Shown: piece after piece, positions 9,388 to 20,160 of the stretch
Layout of the letters: each line of letters opens with the position of its first letter
How positions within the stretch are numbered: position 1 is the stretch's first letter
Assembly: GCA_910589415.1 (NCBI GenBank)
Contig: OU342634.1
Coordinates: 4,650,001-4,714,000 of the forward strand
From: Malachius bipustulatus
Taxonomy: Eukaryota; Arthropoda; Insecta; Coleoptera; Melyridae
Direction: 5' to 3'
Length of the DNA stretch: 64,000 nucleotides
Made by a program: the position numbers and the translations under genes
The notes under the pieces: generated by a model
What the model was told of the DNA's origin: nothing
The model's database searches: none
What the model saw: only the letters and a program-made list of their open reading frames with translations

Positions 9388-9612
9388 TACCGCCCACCAA
9401 AATGACTATGACAATAGGTATTTTAGCATGTTAACACAAGAATCTAAGGTTCTGCCAATTACTTTAAAATAATGGATAGTGGATTAACGAATAAACGGAA
9501 CAATACAAATACAAAATTAAAAGGAAAATAAAAAAAAGAAAGATGAAACAAAATAAACAAAATAAAGAAGTAAATTAAAATTAACCTAGTCTAAGCACCT
9601 TGCCACGGCAAA

Positions 9613-12438
9613 CTAATTATTTTGCGATGGCAAAGGATGTAGTTTAATAAGGGGGCGTTTGATCTCTCCTTGGACGGTCTTTACAGAGGCGACTCGGCAT
9701 ATGCCGTCTGGGCCAGGGAAAAGTTTAGTAATTCGTCCAAGTTTCCATTGAAGGGGAGGTGCCGAATCGTCCTTAATGAGAACAAGAGTGCCCACATCTT
9801 CCAGAGAGAGTGATTTATTGTGAGCCCATTTGCTTCTTTGATAATAATTATGCAAATATTCCGCCCGCCAGCGTTTCCAAAAACTCTGTTGCATATGTTG
9901 TATCAATTGCCAACGTGATAGTCTATTAATGTTAAGATGAGAGAGATTTTGATCGGGCACTGCGGTTAGCGGCTCAGTAGTTAAAAAATGACCTGGAGAC
10001 AAAGCGATTAGGTCATTAGGATCGTTACTCAGTGGACACAAGGGACGTGAATTCAACATCGCTTCAATCTGGGTCAAAAGCGTATATAATTCCTCATAAG
10101 TGAGAGTCTGAGTACCAATGACGCGACGCAAATGGGTCTTGACAGACTTGACCCCTGCTTCAAAAATACCTCCAAAATGAGGGCTGGAAGGGGGGTTGAA
10201 GTGCCAAGAGATAGCTTCTGTTTCAGCGACAGCCTGCATAATTTTCAACAATTCTCGATTGGCACCCACGAAATTAGTACCACAATCACTGTAGATGTGA
10301 GAGACGCGGCCCCGTCTTGACACAAATCGACGAAGAGCAGCCAAAAGGCAATCCGTTGTCAAATCAGAAGCCAATTCAAGATGAATTGCTCTGGTGGCTA
10401 AACATACAAAAAGGCACAAGTATGCCTTTGAAGTGCCGCTTCCACGGATTCGTTTATGGGAGATAGTGATAGGGCCAGCGTAATCAACGCCTACACAACT
10501 GAAGGGTTTGACATTGTTGACACGAACGGAGGGTAAATCACCCATTTGAGGCTCCAGGGGACGAGGATTGGTTCGAAAGCAACGATAACAATTCGATAGA
10601 TAATGCCGTACTGCACGGCGACTGGATAACACCCAAAAATTCTGTTGGAGTAAATAAATAGTGGTATTAACTCCCGGGTGCAAATTTTTGTCGTGAACTT
10701 GGCGGATAATCAGTTCAGTCAACCGATGATTGCGCGGCAACAGGGCTGGGTGTTTGGTAGCAAACGGTAGATCGCTATGCTCAAGCCGTCCTCCCACTCT
10801 CAAAATTCCTTCCGAATCAAGGAAAGGCGACAATTTTGAAAGCCATTTGGCACAGCGCTTATTAGAAGCTAACCGATGAATTTCTTGCGAGAACACCTCT
10901 CGTTGAACAAGTTTTACTAGAACTAATAACGCTTGATGAAGTTCCATTGCAGACAGCGGTCCTGAGCTCCGTTGACCCCTTCGACAATTGAATACGAATC
11001 TACGAACAAAGGCTATAACGCCCTGGATCTTACGAAGGGAGGAAAATCTATCCAATAGTCTCAATGGAAATTGCTGATCAACTTGAGCGACAAAAACATT
11101 CCTTCTTTCCTCGAGATCACATTCGGGGGGAATGGAAGGAATTCCAAAAGTTGGCCAATCGGAGGTAGGTTTCGAGAGCCAGACAGGTCCCGCCCACCAA
11201 AGCGACGATGAAAGAATCTCACTCGGGAGCATACCACGTGAGCCCAGGTCAGCGGGATTGTCAGCGGAACGAACATGGTGCCAACTTTCGGGAGGAATGT
11301 TGTCCTGAATTTGCGACACACGGTTTGCAACGAACGTCTTCCATTTGTGTGGGTAAGACCGTATCCATGAAAGAGCTACTGTAGAGTCGCTCCATGCAAC
11401 GACTCGTTCTATTGGGACCCTTCCGCTGAACGTTTCCAATACAAATGTAGTCAGCTTAGAGAGCAATACAGCCGCGCATAATTCTAAGCGCGGAATAGAA
11501 AGCCTTTTAACTGGTGCGACTTTGGATTTGGCGATAACAAAATGGGTGGATATTTCATTACGTGATGTAACGCATCTAAAGTAAATTACCGCTGCATAGC
11601 CTAGCTCAGAAGCATCACAGAAGGCGTGTAGCTGGCATGAAACAAGATTTCTAGGGAACAACAAGCGAGGAATTCTAATCGATTCGAGGAGCGTCAACTC
11701 GTTCTTATATCTCAACCATTTGGCGCTAACGTCGCTAGGAGGAGTTGCATCCCATTCGAGACCCAGAATCCAAAGATGCTGTATCAAATGTTTGGCAAAA
11801 AAGGTGATCGGACAAAGAAAACCAAGAGGATCGTAAATTCGAGCGACTTCCGATAATATAGATCTTTTGGTGCAGGGAGCATCTTTCGAGCGAACCTGGA
11901 ACGAAAAATTGTCCGAACTAAATTGCCATTGCAAACCAAGAATCTTCAGCGCTGAGTCAGATTCGTCGGCAAAAGTTAAATTGTTCGATTGACGATGGTC
12001 TCGGGGTATATCATCCAGCAAACTTGGGGTATTGCTGGCCCATTTTCGCAATTCCAAGCATCCCTTCCTAAGTAATGCTACCAATTGGGACTTCATGAGT
12101 TCAGCCTCGGTTAATGAGGTAGCACCACAAACAAAATCATCGACATATAGGGAATTTCTAATTAGCTCGGCTGCAATGGGAAACTGAGCTTCATATAGGT
12201 CCGCAAGATGCAACAAGGTACGAATCGCAAGAAAGGGTGCCGAGGAGACCCCGTACGTGATAGTATTCAATTGGAAGGTTTGAATTGGTTGAGATGGGGA
12301 GAAACGGAAGCGAATCAGCTGAAACTTACGATGCTCCGGGCTAACCAATATTTGGCGATACATCTGACGAATATCACAAGAAAATGCAATGGGTTTGGAA
12401 CGAAAATTGAGCAATAGCACGGTGAGATTCGATTGCAA
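9613..12438 (-). CDS. pol: BEL/Pao Pol: RT, RNase H, integrase (second part of polyprotein)
   Basis: About 940 residues. RT with CDIRQMYRQI and YVDDFVCGA (about 95-105), Pao-type RNase H with FCDASELGYAAV, integrase with an HX..CYRC zinc region (about 600-625), DDE core residues in GVDYAGPI (about 652), YSDCGTNF (about 715) and GGIFEAGVK (about 765), and a C-terminal WKRWRAEYL...LGRI region typical of BEL/Pao Pol. The annotated Met is internal: RT homology continues upstream in the same frame to about 12540, where it should join the gag-protease frame. The split is a single-base frame change near 12530-12550, next to a CCCC run. Confidence 0.93.
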   Translation of the reverse strand: MQSNLTVLLLNFRSKPIAFSCDIRQMYRQILVSPEHRKFQLIRFRFSPSQPIQTFQLNTITYGVSSAPFLAIRTLLHLADLYEAQFPIAAELIRNSLYVDDFVCGATSLTEAELMKSQLVALLRKGCLELRKWASNTPSLLDDIPRDHRQSNNLTFADESDSALKILGLQWQFSSDNFSFQVRSKDAPCTKRSILSEVARIYDPLGFLCPITFFAKHLIQHLWILGLEWDATPPSDVSAKWLRYKNELTLLESIRIPRLLFPRNLVSCQLHAFCDASELGYAAVIYFRCVTSRNEISTHFVIAKSKVAPVKRLSIPRLELCAAVLLSKLTTFVLETFSGRVPIERVVAWSDSTVALSWIRSYPHKWKTFVANRVSQIQDNIPPESWHHVRSADNPADLGSRGMLPSEILSSSLWWAGPVWLSKPTSDWPTFGIPSIPPECDLEERRNVFVAQVDQQFPLRLLDRFSSLRKIQGVIAFVRRFVFNCRRGQRSSGPLSAMELHQALLVLVKLVQREVFSQEIHRLASNKRCAKWLSKLSPFLDSEGILRVGGRLEHSDLPFATKHPALLPRNHRLTELIIRQVHDKNLHPGVNTTIYLLQQNFWVLSSRRAVRHYLSNCYRCFRTNPRPLEPQMGDLPSVRVNNVKPFSCVGVDYAGPITISHKRIRGSGTSKAYLCLFVCLATRAIHLELASDLTTDCLLAALRRFVSRRGRVSHIYSDCGTNFVGANRELLKIMQAVAETEAISWHFNPPSSPHFGGIFEAGVKSVKTHLRRVIGTQTLTYEELYTLLTQIEAMLNSRPLCPLSNDPNDLIALSPGHFLTTEPLTAVPDQNLSHLNINRLSRWQLIQHMQQSFWKRWRAEYLHNYYQRSKWAHNKSLSLEDVGTLVLIKDDSAPPLQWKLGRITKLFPGPDGICRVASVKTVQGEIKRPLIKLHPLPSQNN

Positions 12439-14813
12439 CTTAGGTCCAATAAGAGGAGTATCGTTAAGTGAAAGATCATTTCGATCCTTTGCGGAAGCAT
12501 CAAAGACGACTCGTATCTTCGAACTAGGGGAGCAGTCTTGAATATACCGTGATGGGGAATATAGTAAGCGTCGTGATTCTCGACATCTATCGATAATGGT
12601 GTCATATGCTTAGATTGTAAGTAATCTGTCATGAAGTCCATGTATAAATCGCGCAACGCCGTGTCGCGAGAAAGACGGCGCTCTAGAGCAAGTAGTCGTC
12701 GATCGGCAATGGCTCTCGAGCCTTCGAAAGACGGCTGTGACTCCTTAAAGGGAAGACTGACCCCAAAACGACCTTCGGGTAAGCGAAAAACTCCCTTCTT
12801 GAACGATTCTTCGGCGATGTTATCCTCATGAGAATTATCTGGAGGTCTCATAGGAGGCTCTTCAATTTCCCAAAATCGATGAAGAGACGACTCAATAGAT
12901 GATGGTGAAGTGGAAACAAAAAACGAACGAATAGCCGATGGCGGAATATCAATAGGACCTACAAGGATATAGCCAAAAATTGTTTGAATAACTGCGGGCT
13001 GACCACGGTCATTACCTGACGCATCTCTAACCAAAATAGATGGGTACAAATCTGCGCCGAGCAGCAAATCAATAGGACGAGGACGGTACCACTCTGGGTC
13101 AGCTAGAGGAGTCTCTGAAATATGCCGAACAGAGTCCGGATCAACGGGTACTCCGGGTAAACTCCCACATATTCGGGGAATCACGACGAATTCTGCTTCG
13201 AGTGAATGATTTGGTGAATAGCAAGAACGAATAGTAGCGACAGATGTGCCCTGAGATTCCGACGAGATTTGACCGAGACCCACGATAGGTATAGAAGTGC
13301 GCGAACGAGATAATGATAGGCGGGCTGCAAGTGAACCAACGATAAAGGAAGCTTGTGAGCCACTATCAATAAGTGCTCGAGCCTTATGAAAATTTCCAAA
13401 GCGATCCTGAATCTCGAGGACAACTGTAGCCAAAAGCACATGAGCACGGTGAGAATGGAGGACTCCTGCCGCGGAGGTAACGGGGGGCGACCGATTAGAA
13501 TGACCGTGTGATGGCATGTGGCTACCTGCTGCTATGTTTGGCGACTGCTGGTGTTGCGGAGTGTTAAACGACGTATTGGAAGCGATAGGAAAATGGACCA
13601 AGGTGTGATGACGCTTTTGGCATTGTTGACACGAGAAACGAGAGTTACAATTGCTGAGAAGGTGACCCGAGTTTAAACAATTGTTGCACAAATTTAAGCG
13701 CTTGACCACGTTAAAACGTTCATTAACCGAATGCTTAAGGAATTCTGGACACGAACTAATAAAATGTGAACCCGAACATAAATCACAAGTGTTTGAATAA
13801 GTTTGAAAGTTCGAACAAGGAGAAGTTTTTGCTACCATGCTCGTATGTGTAGAGGGGTTTCGCCAATTTGGCTGAGCAACTTTGGGTCTAGAAGAATGAC
13901 TATAAGTCGGTTTTGCGAGAGTGGATTGAGGAACTGAATCCAATACCCGACACTGTGATGTTAAGAATTCTTCTAGTAATTTGAAAGTTGGTATATTGTC
14001 CTTTAGGGACCGATTTTCCGCCTCAAACACCTTACGAGTCTCAGGGTCTAACTTGTCAAATAAAATATTAAAAAACAAAAAATCTTCGAGATTTTCCGCT
14101 AGCTCTAGCGCCTTGAGTGCCTCCATATTTTCCTTAAACGTAGAAATCAAAAATCGCAAATCCTTGACGGACTCCCTATTCAATTTAGCGAGATTTTTTA
14201 TGTTGCTCCAATATTCCGATGCAAGTTTCCGTTGGTCATTATATCGAGTGGTTAAAGCCTGATAAGCAATAGGATAGTTTGAATCGGTTAATTTCAACGT
14301 TTTTATTAGTTTAAGTGGTTCACCTGACAACGAATTCAGAAGATATTGAAATTTGTCTATGGGGGCCAAACTCGAGTTTTTATGAATGGCAGTGTCAAAA
14401 CATTGTATAAATGTAGTCCATTCACCGAAATCACCGCTGAACGTTTTCAAATTTATCTTCGGTAAGCGGATTGAACAATTAGAGGGCGGAGACTGAGACG
14501 AAGGACCGCCATCGGTGACTGGGTGCAACGAAAGATATGTCGCCTTCACTTGATAGTATTTTCGATCAAATTCTTTTCTAATATTATTCTCGGGTTCAAG
14601 TTCAGGAGTCGGTTGAGTACAAATATATGAAACGATAACCGAATGATGTTGTTCGAATTCCCCTTTGATTTGCTCGACATGTGCATAGCGCACTTCCAAA
14701 AGAGCTCTCATAGCAACCTGCCTTTCCGCTACCTCTGCGAGATCGGAGAGTTCTGTGATTCGGTCGACCGCGATGTGGCGTAAGCAGCGAGCACGTTTGC
14801 ATTCATTAGCCAT
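12315..14813 (-). CDS. gag: BEL/Pao Gag-protease (first part of polyprotein)
   Basis: About 830 residues, of which the last 75 or so are out of frame with Pol. Capsid-like region with LPKINLKTFSGDFGEW (about 115-130) and the following DKFQYL, the DUF1759-type Gag of BEL/Pao. Three Cys/His clusters follow, including CDLCSGSHFISSC and CNNCLNSGHLLSNC, then an aspartic protease with ALIDSGSQASF (about 478-488). The ATG at 14813 is the first in an open frame and lies about 570 bp from the 5' LTR. Most BEL/Pao elements make Gag-Pol as one ORF, so the frame break before RT is probably a mutation or a sequencing error. Confidence 0.92.
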   Translation of the reverse strand: MANECKRARCLRHIAVDRITELSDLAEVAERQVAMRALLEVRYAHVEQIKGEFEQHHSVIVSYICTQPTPELEPENNIRKEFDRKYYQVKATYLSLHPVTDGGPSSQSPPSNCSIRLPKINLKTFSGDFGEWTTFIQCFDTAIHKNSSLAPIDKFQYLLNSLSGEPLKLIKTLKLTDSNYPIAYQALTTRYNDQRKLASEYWSNIKNLAKLNRESVKDLRFLISTFKENMEALKALELAENLEDFLFFNILFDKLDPETRKVFEAENRSLKDNIPTFKLLEEFLTSQCRVLDSVPQSTLAKPTYSHSSRPKVAQPNWRNPSTHTSMVAKTSPCSNFQTYSNTCDLCSGSHFISSCPEFLKHSVNERFNVVKRLNLCNNCLNSGHLLSNCNSRFSCQQCQKRHHTLVHFPIASNTSFNTPQHQQSPNIAAGSHMPSHGHSNRSPPVTSAAGVLHSHRAHVLLATVVLEIQDRFGNFHKARALIDSGSQASFIVGSLAARLSLSRSRTSIPIVGLGQISSESQGTSVATIRSCYSPNHSLEAEFVVIPRICGSLPGVPVDPDSVRHISETPLADPEWYRPRPIDLLLGADLYPSILVRDASGNDRGQPAVIQTIFGYILVGPIDIPPSAIRSFFVSTSPSSIESSLHRFWEIEEPPMRPPDNSHEDNIAEESFKKGVFRLPEGRFGVSLPFKESQPSFEGSRAIADRRLLALERRLSRDTALRDLYMDFMTDYLQSKHMTPLSIDVENHDAYYIPHHGIFKTAPLVRRYESSLMLPQRIEMIFHLTILLLLDLSCNRISPCYCSIFVPNPLHFLVIFVRCIAKYWLARSIVSFS

Positions 14814-15380
14814 GTTACGAAAATTTACAAATAGTCAATTATTTAGCGTTGAGAAGAGAGCGATAGGCAAAGATAAAAGGAATGCGACGAATGTTCTAAA
14901 ATTGCGATAATTCAAACGACAATGAAAGCAGCGATATGTAAAAGATGCGAACAATGGAACGATAAACGACAAGTAAGTAGGTACCTATGTGGAATTGCAA
15001 ATATTTGCACGACAAAAGGGAAAACTTTATAAAAGAACAATTAGGTATAATAATAATTATTACAATAAAAGATGTCAAACGAGAAAAATGGACAATATCG
15101 AATATCACTCTGATTAGCAACCGTTAAAAGCAGCCACGACGATAGGTACTCATTTTACAATTCACTAAAAATGACGGAACAATAACGAAACAATAACAAA
15201 TAAAATCAATAATTTGGTAAAGGCAGTGTCTATACCAATGTGATAAATTAAAATGGAAATAAAATGAATCTAATTACTAATTGGCAGAACCGAATACCTA
15301 CGAAAAAAAATTAAAGCAGCAATAACGAAATCGAAAGAAAATCCACAGAGCTTTTCTTCATGTGGCAACGAAGGACCAAA
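14814..15380 (-). other. 5' untranslated leader and primer-binding region of the BEL/Pao element
   Basis: AT-rich, no ORF of note. Next to the 5' LTR the minus strand reads TTTGGTCCTTCGTTGCC; the TGG two bases from the LTR is the expected start of a tRNA primer site. I cannot assign the tRNA. Confidence 0.6.
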
Positions 15381-15982
15381 TGTTTGAGTGTACAAAAAAT
15401 TATTATAAAAAAGAGGACAAGTAACTGGAAATTGAATTTATTGAATGATATAAAAAAAAAGGTGGACTGTATGTGTGAGTTTGTTATGGCGATTCTTCGT
15501 TATTGCTGCTTATGGGCGTTAATACTGCAACAAGGACAATAATTCGAATATTAGAAGGGAAGACAATAATTATGGAAGGATTAGACAGACTTACAATAAC
15601 TTATCACTGTTAATGGGCGACGTCCCGACAGGATGGTGCGATATCGGCCCTTGGCACTGCACTTCACTGGTGTTGGTGTAGGTAGGTACGGCCACTTCTG
15701 CTTAGCTTCGATGACGACGACAGTACGAAACGAAGAGTCAACGATATGACTCCAGCAATGGTCAACGATCGAATGTGAATAAAATGAATGTGTAGGTATT
15801 TCTTGGCCCACGAGGTTGGGACGGTCCATGCTTCCCTTTGTCCTACCGAGGGCTGCCGACTCCGGGTGGATGCTATTAGTCTGCTAATGTTTCTGGGAAG
15901 GGAAGGTAGTTTTGGTATAGGGAGAGGAGGTATGAGGTTTTGGTTTAAATGTGGTGCAGTATTAACACGAGGGGACGAAACA
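15381..15982 (-). repeat. 5' LTR of the BEL/Pao element
   Basis: 602 bp, right copy, nearly identical to 8786-9387. It ends in ACA followed by the target duplication CCCGT. Confidence 0.93.
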
Positions 15983-15987
15983 CCCGT

Positions 15988-17394
15988 AACTACTTTGAAT
16001 TAATTTAAAATATCTAGGAACAATATCAGGCTGCACCCAAGGGAGGAAATTTTATATTAATTAATAGTGAAGCTTGCTTGTTTGGTATCTCGTTTGTTTA
16101 TTGTTGCCATAATTGCTATTTTGTTTGCATGGGGAATGCACAGGGAATCGTAATCACCTTTCACCTAACTCACCACTCATTTCGCTTGCATGAGCATAAT
16201 TAATTATTGTAGGGGCTAGATTTAGCACCAAATTAATGGAATGGACGTAAATAATAATAATAATAATTTTCATTTCACTACCGTTGCATTTCAGTTCTCA
16301 TCGCGGTAGTTTAGTAGCATGCAGTGTTGCACGATTGTATAATTTTTCTTAACTAATCACCTGTTTCGTTTATAAATGTACATACTGACTCAGAATGAGA
16401 ATTAAATTGTTTTCTAATTAAGATTACTGTTTTATCGTTGCCTAATAAATTATAAAGTTCTGCTACCACCTTTTAAATTAAGCGTTTTCTCCAGAATTAG
16501 TTGGAAAGTAATTAAAGCCTACTTCCCAACTAAAATTACGAATTAATAAACACATTGAATTCCTGGATTGAAATCTTCACTGAGTTATTGCGGGTAAAAG
16601 CATAAATGGAGATCCAGCAGATATCTCCTGCGGGGAACTGACCTCGTCACCTGTAGATACAGGGAAAATAAAGTTGGCGTCCGAGGGTTATTACGAGTAA
16701 TACAACACCCTGTATATCGCTAAATAATACGTCACCGGAATTTGTACCGTGACAGTACATGTAGGAATGAGAAATTGTTTCCTCCGATTATAATTCCAGG
16801 AGATTACCATTCGTTATTTAAGAAGGAAATTTAATTCCGTGATTTAGCTACTCACGTTTTCCTTTTAGAAGCCCAGGTTCTCCCGTCGTTGCTCTTGTTC
16901 CTGCACTCCTGCACTCTGGTAATGAGGGGGAGGGGGAGAAGATTGGATAATTAGGATAAGTGCAAGTGCTACAACAACCAAAAAACGGCCACCGATTCAA
17001 GGACCAACCCGCCGGTCACAACTAGGATTATTATATGTAATATATATTTTTAAACGCTTTATGTTCGTCACGAACCGATTGCACTCCTTTTCCGACGTAC
17101 TCGAAAGGTTTTCAAAAATGCAATGCCGCTTGTCACTCTCACTTTCTTCCGCCGGGTACCTACCACGGAGATGCCTTGTTGCCGCGATTATTCTCAATAA
17201 TGAATAAATTAAAACCGCACAAATACATATACCCCAGACCCTGAAAAACTGTTTTATTTTCAGCTTACATGGCCGTTAATTATAACACGCATCCCTTGAA
17301 AAATTATAACTCAGGATACAACAAAACCCCTAAGTACTCTCTAATTATAAATCTACCCATATCTAACATAACCCACAAAGAAAACAAAATTATT
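15988..17394 (+). other. Possible end of element B LTR, then unassigned AT-rich sequence
   Basis: The sequence directly continues the 8785 flank once the BEL element and its duplication are removed. Near 16673 it reads TGGCGTCCGAGG, similar to the TGGCGCCCGAG primer site of element C, which would place an LTR end around 16668 and give an LTR of about 1.6 kb. Beyond it to 17394 I see no gene. Confidence 0.3.
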
Positions 17395-17680
17395 CTAACC
17401 CAAATAAAACAACATTACCACTACTGAGTGGGTAAAGGACACAGTTTGACATTCCGCACAACTCCATTCTTTCCGGCATGTACGTCTGTCACCACCCCCC
17501 AACGGCCAATGTAACTGAGGAGCATTATCCGTTTTCAAGATGACAAGCGTGCCAATAGACACATTTGTCGACACTTCATTCCATTTTTGACGCATTTGTA
17601 AACTCGTCAAATATTCCAACTTCCACCTCTTCCAAAAATTTTGGATCATCCGGTCGATTAACTGAAATCTATACCGGGGC
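17395..17680 (-). pseudogene. BEL/Pao Pol C-terminal fragment
   Basis: About 60 residues match the C-terminal region of the BEL/Pao Pol at 9613: QNFWKRWKLEYL followed by GTLVILKTDNAPQLHWPLG, equivalent to QSFWKRWRAEYL and GTLVLIKDDSAPPLQWKLG. It is followed by a frame change. It belongs to a different, older BEL/Pao family. Confidence 0.75.
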
Positions 17681-17699
17681 TAAACAAAAAGTTTCTAGA

Positions 17700-18506
17700 G
17701 ATTAAAATAAAATTATACAGGGTGTCTCTAAAAGGTACCACCAACGTTCTACCACAGATTCCCGAGGAAAAAATATGCCGATTTAACCGAACTTATCCAT
17801 GTCCAAAGTTGTACCCTTTTCAAGATACAGCCCTTAAAAGGGGGTCAACTAAATACTCATTTTCCAGAATAAGTCAAAAATGGTTTAAACGAGAAACTTC
17901 AAAATTTCACCACCTACTACTATTGTTAAGACCAATAAACTGACGTAGTCTTACAAACATTGACGTACAGGATGTTCCTATTTTTGATGTCGCGTCTCAC
18001 GTTTGACCCCAGAACTTTTTTATCCGCACGCCACTGATTAATTTTGTATTTTTTATCTAAAGGTTGAAGTATTACTGAACTTTTTGCGCCCTTATAAAAA
18101 TTTTGTATCTTGCATGGTTTCCCCGTCATTAATTTTCAATGATACACCCACAATGCTGAAAACGTATTTGAAAAATGTAATTAAATAAATTATTTGAAAA
18201 ATATTCAAATTAGATTGCGTACAATGATAAGCAGAATCAAACAACCGATAAGACTTATCCTGATATTTAAAGTCATCTTTGTGAAATAAAATTTATTTAA
18301 TTTTAAGTAAAAATTACATTTTTCAAATACGTTTTCAGCATTGTGGGTGTAAAGATGAGATAAGTCATCTTTATACCGCTCGAGACATACTGAAATATAA
18401 TACGCTCTGCTTACGGAGACTTGTACGAGTTTAGTTATGTACATTTTTAGTTAGTTATAATGAACTATTTACAATTATTTCTTATAACGAAACACTTCGT
18501 TATACT
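17700..18506 (-). repeat. LTR fragment of element D1
   Basis: On the minus strand the LTR starts at 18506 with AGTATAACGAAG, as in element B, and the TATAACGA/TCGTTATA stem is kept while the loop differs (AGTGTT against AGTCTC). A TATA-like TTATAAAAAT lies near 18090. A plus-strand TACAGGGTGTC terminus at about 17715 suggests the far end was joined to a MITE. The end is not certain. Confidence 0.5.
18144..18350. repeat. 39-bp perfect inverted repeat
   Basis: Arms 18144-18182 and 18312-18350 are exact reverse complements over 39 bp, separated by a 129-bp AT-rich loop. They lie inside the D1 LTR fragment. They could be the ends of a small foldback element or a structural part of the LTR. Confidence 0.9.
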
Positions 18507-18679
18507 ATTGACGGCTGGGCGGGGCACCAGATTTTGCTGACGGTCTCCTTCGAGTGGCCGAGTACTCCGATAGTGGCCCACTTGACCTCAACGCCAACAT
18601 ACCACTGAGATTTTGACTAACGCGAGAGGCCGGACTCCCAAACCAGCTGGAAATTGGCTGCGTCGTCCGTGAGGCCTGC

Positions 18680-18826
18680 TTAAGGCCTCCGGTACTGCTG
18701 GGTGGTGGGTCTACTCGGGTCTATCATCGGCAATCCAGGTTCCGGTGACGGTGTATCCGCCCAGTTGTAACTGACGGAAGGGGGCTTGCTGAACCCATAG
18801 TCGAGCTCGAGCTCATCGGCGGACAT
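18680..18826 (-). pseudogene. ORF3 N-terminal fragment of element D1
   Basis: A 48-residue frame starting directly after CTGTTGCAG, a good 3' splice site (AG at 18827-18828). The start resembles the ORF3 of D2 and C: an acidic stretch, ELDYGFSKPPSVSY, then DTPSPEPG. It stops before any zinc knuckle, so the protein is truncated. No kinase gene is present between this and the integrase end at about 19299; that 470-bp gap holds nothing I recognise. Confidence 0.65.
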
Positions 18827-19298
18827 CTGCAACAGATTGAAGACAGGTTAATGACGGCTTTTCGTTGCCCCCTCTTCTCTAAGCACCCCGGCCCGATGTC
18901 AGGAAGGCGGTTCGTGGGAATCATGGATGTGGGTTCAAGGCGGGGAGGCGGATGTGCATCACACGCCCGGATTCGGTCTCTGTCTTGACGCACACCCGAC
19001 GGTCGGCTGTCCTTCCGGTCGGTTGCAATTGCTGCAAACAAGCGACCGCGGCTGTTGTTATAGGGACCGTCCTTCAGCACTCATCCATGCTGCGGCTGAT
19101 GACCACCCCTCGTCAGGCGGTTCGGTTGTAGATGACGGTCGTCGACAGCGAGGCGGTTGAGGCGGCGGCGGTTGTCTACATAGGGCTCACAGAAGCCGAG
19201 CGCTGTAGGAGGCAGATGAATGGGAAGCGGTGCCCAGTGGTTCCTCGGCGTCCGACGTTCACACGTTCGCCACGACGTCTGACCTGGAATGTCGGGAT

Positions 19299-20160
19299 TA
19301 ATTGGGGTTATCTGGTGGTTGGTCCGTAAATGGTTTCAGTTAATTGATGTGCACCCAACGGAACCGACGACCATATTCGTCCTTCAAATCGTAAACTACC
19401 GGTAAAACGACCTTAATAACGGTGTACGGCCCGGAAAATTTAGGCGCTAACTTCGCGGCGAACCCTTTTCCCCCAGCGGAAAGGTGGTGTTCTGCCTTCA
19501 TAACTTTATCCCCATTGCGACACTTCCAATCTTGAGGGCGGAGGTTGTGGTCTTTTTCTGGGAATTACTGGCTTGATTAAGGCGCAGCCGAACCAACTGG
19601 AAAATGCCGCGCAGTTCTTGCAGCCATCGCGTACGGGAGCCGCGGTCGCTTGGACTCGTGCTTGGAAGTATCTATACGTCATCGATAGTTTCGGAATACG
19701 GACGTCCCAGGTACGATGGTCGGCCCCGCAGAACAGGGCTATCATCGTCTTCAGGGTACGGTTCTGCCTCTCAACGGGATTGCACTGAAGCGAGTATACT
19801 GGGGTCAGACGATGTTTGATATCCCAGCTATCTAGGAAGTCTTCGAAGGCTCTGCTGACGAACTGACGGCCGTTGTCCGAGATAATGGTCTTTGGGCTTC
19901 CGAATTTCGTGATCACTGATTCCAAGAGCATATGAACGGATCGGACGTTGCAGCACGGATGGGGCGGCATTCCATCCATTTCGAGAATCATCTTGAACGA
20001 CCACGGCGTAGCTGTTTCCTTTTGCGGTGCGGGGCAATGGGTCAATCAGATCGATTGAGATGGTCTCCCACGGCTCACAGACGACGAATGGTTACATAGG
20101 GCCGGCGTTTTCTGTTGGGACGGTTTAAAGCGTTGTCAGTGTTGGCCTTCGAGGCCTCGC
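19299..20160 (-). pseudogene. Integrase of element D1 (frameshifted, with stop)
   Basis: DDE integrase catalytic part with ISDNGRQF and CNPVERQNRTLK (19700-19900), then a frame change, then the C-terminal GPY-type module KLAPKFSGPYTVIKV (about 19390-19450). A TAA interrupts the last block just before LKPFTD. It is closely related to the integrase of D2 at 43546-44235 and lies on the same strand as the RNase H fragment at 20075-20937. Confidence 0.82.

Larger units (their letters stand above)
8786..15982 (-). mobile_element. Complete BEL/Pao LTR retrotransposon
   Basis: The LTRs at 8786-9387 and 15381-15982 (both 602 bp, TGTTTGAG...GAAACA) differ at only two positions that I can see. The element is flanked by the 5-bp duplication CCCGT (8781-8785 and 15983-15987). 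It is on the minus strand with gag-protease then RT-RNase H-integrase. It interrupts the LTR/leader of element B. High LTR identity means recent insertion, although one frameshift splits the polyprotein. Confidence 0.95.
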
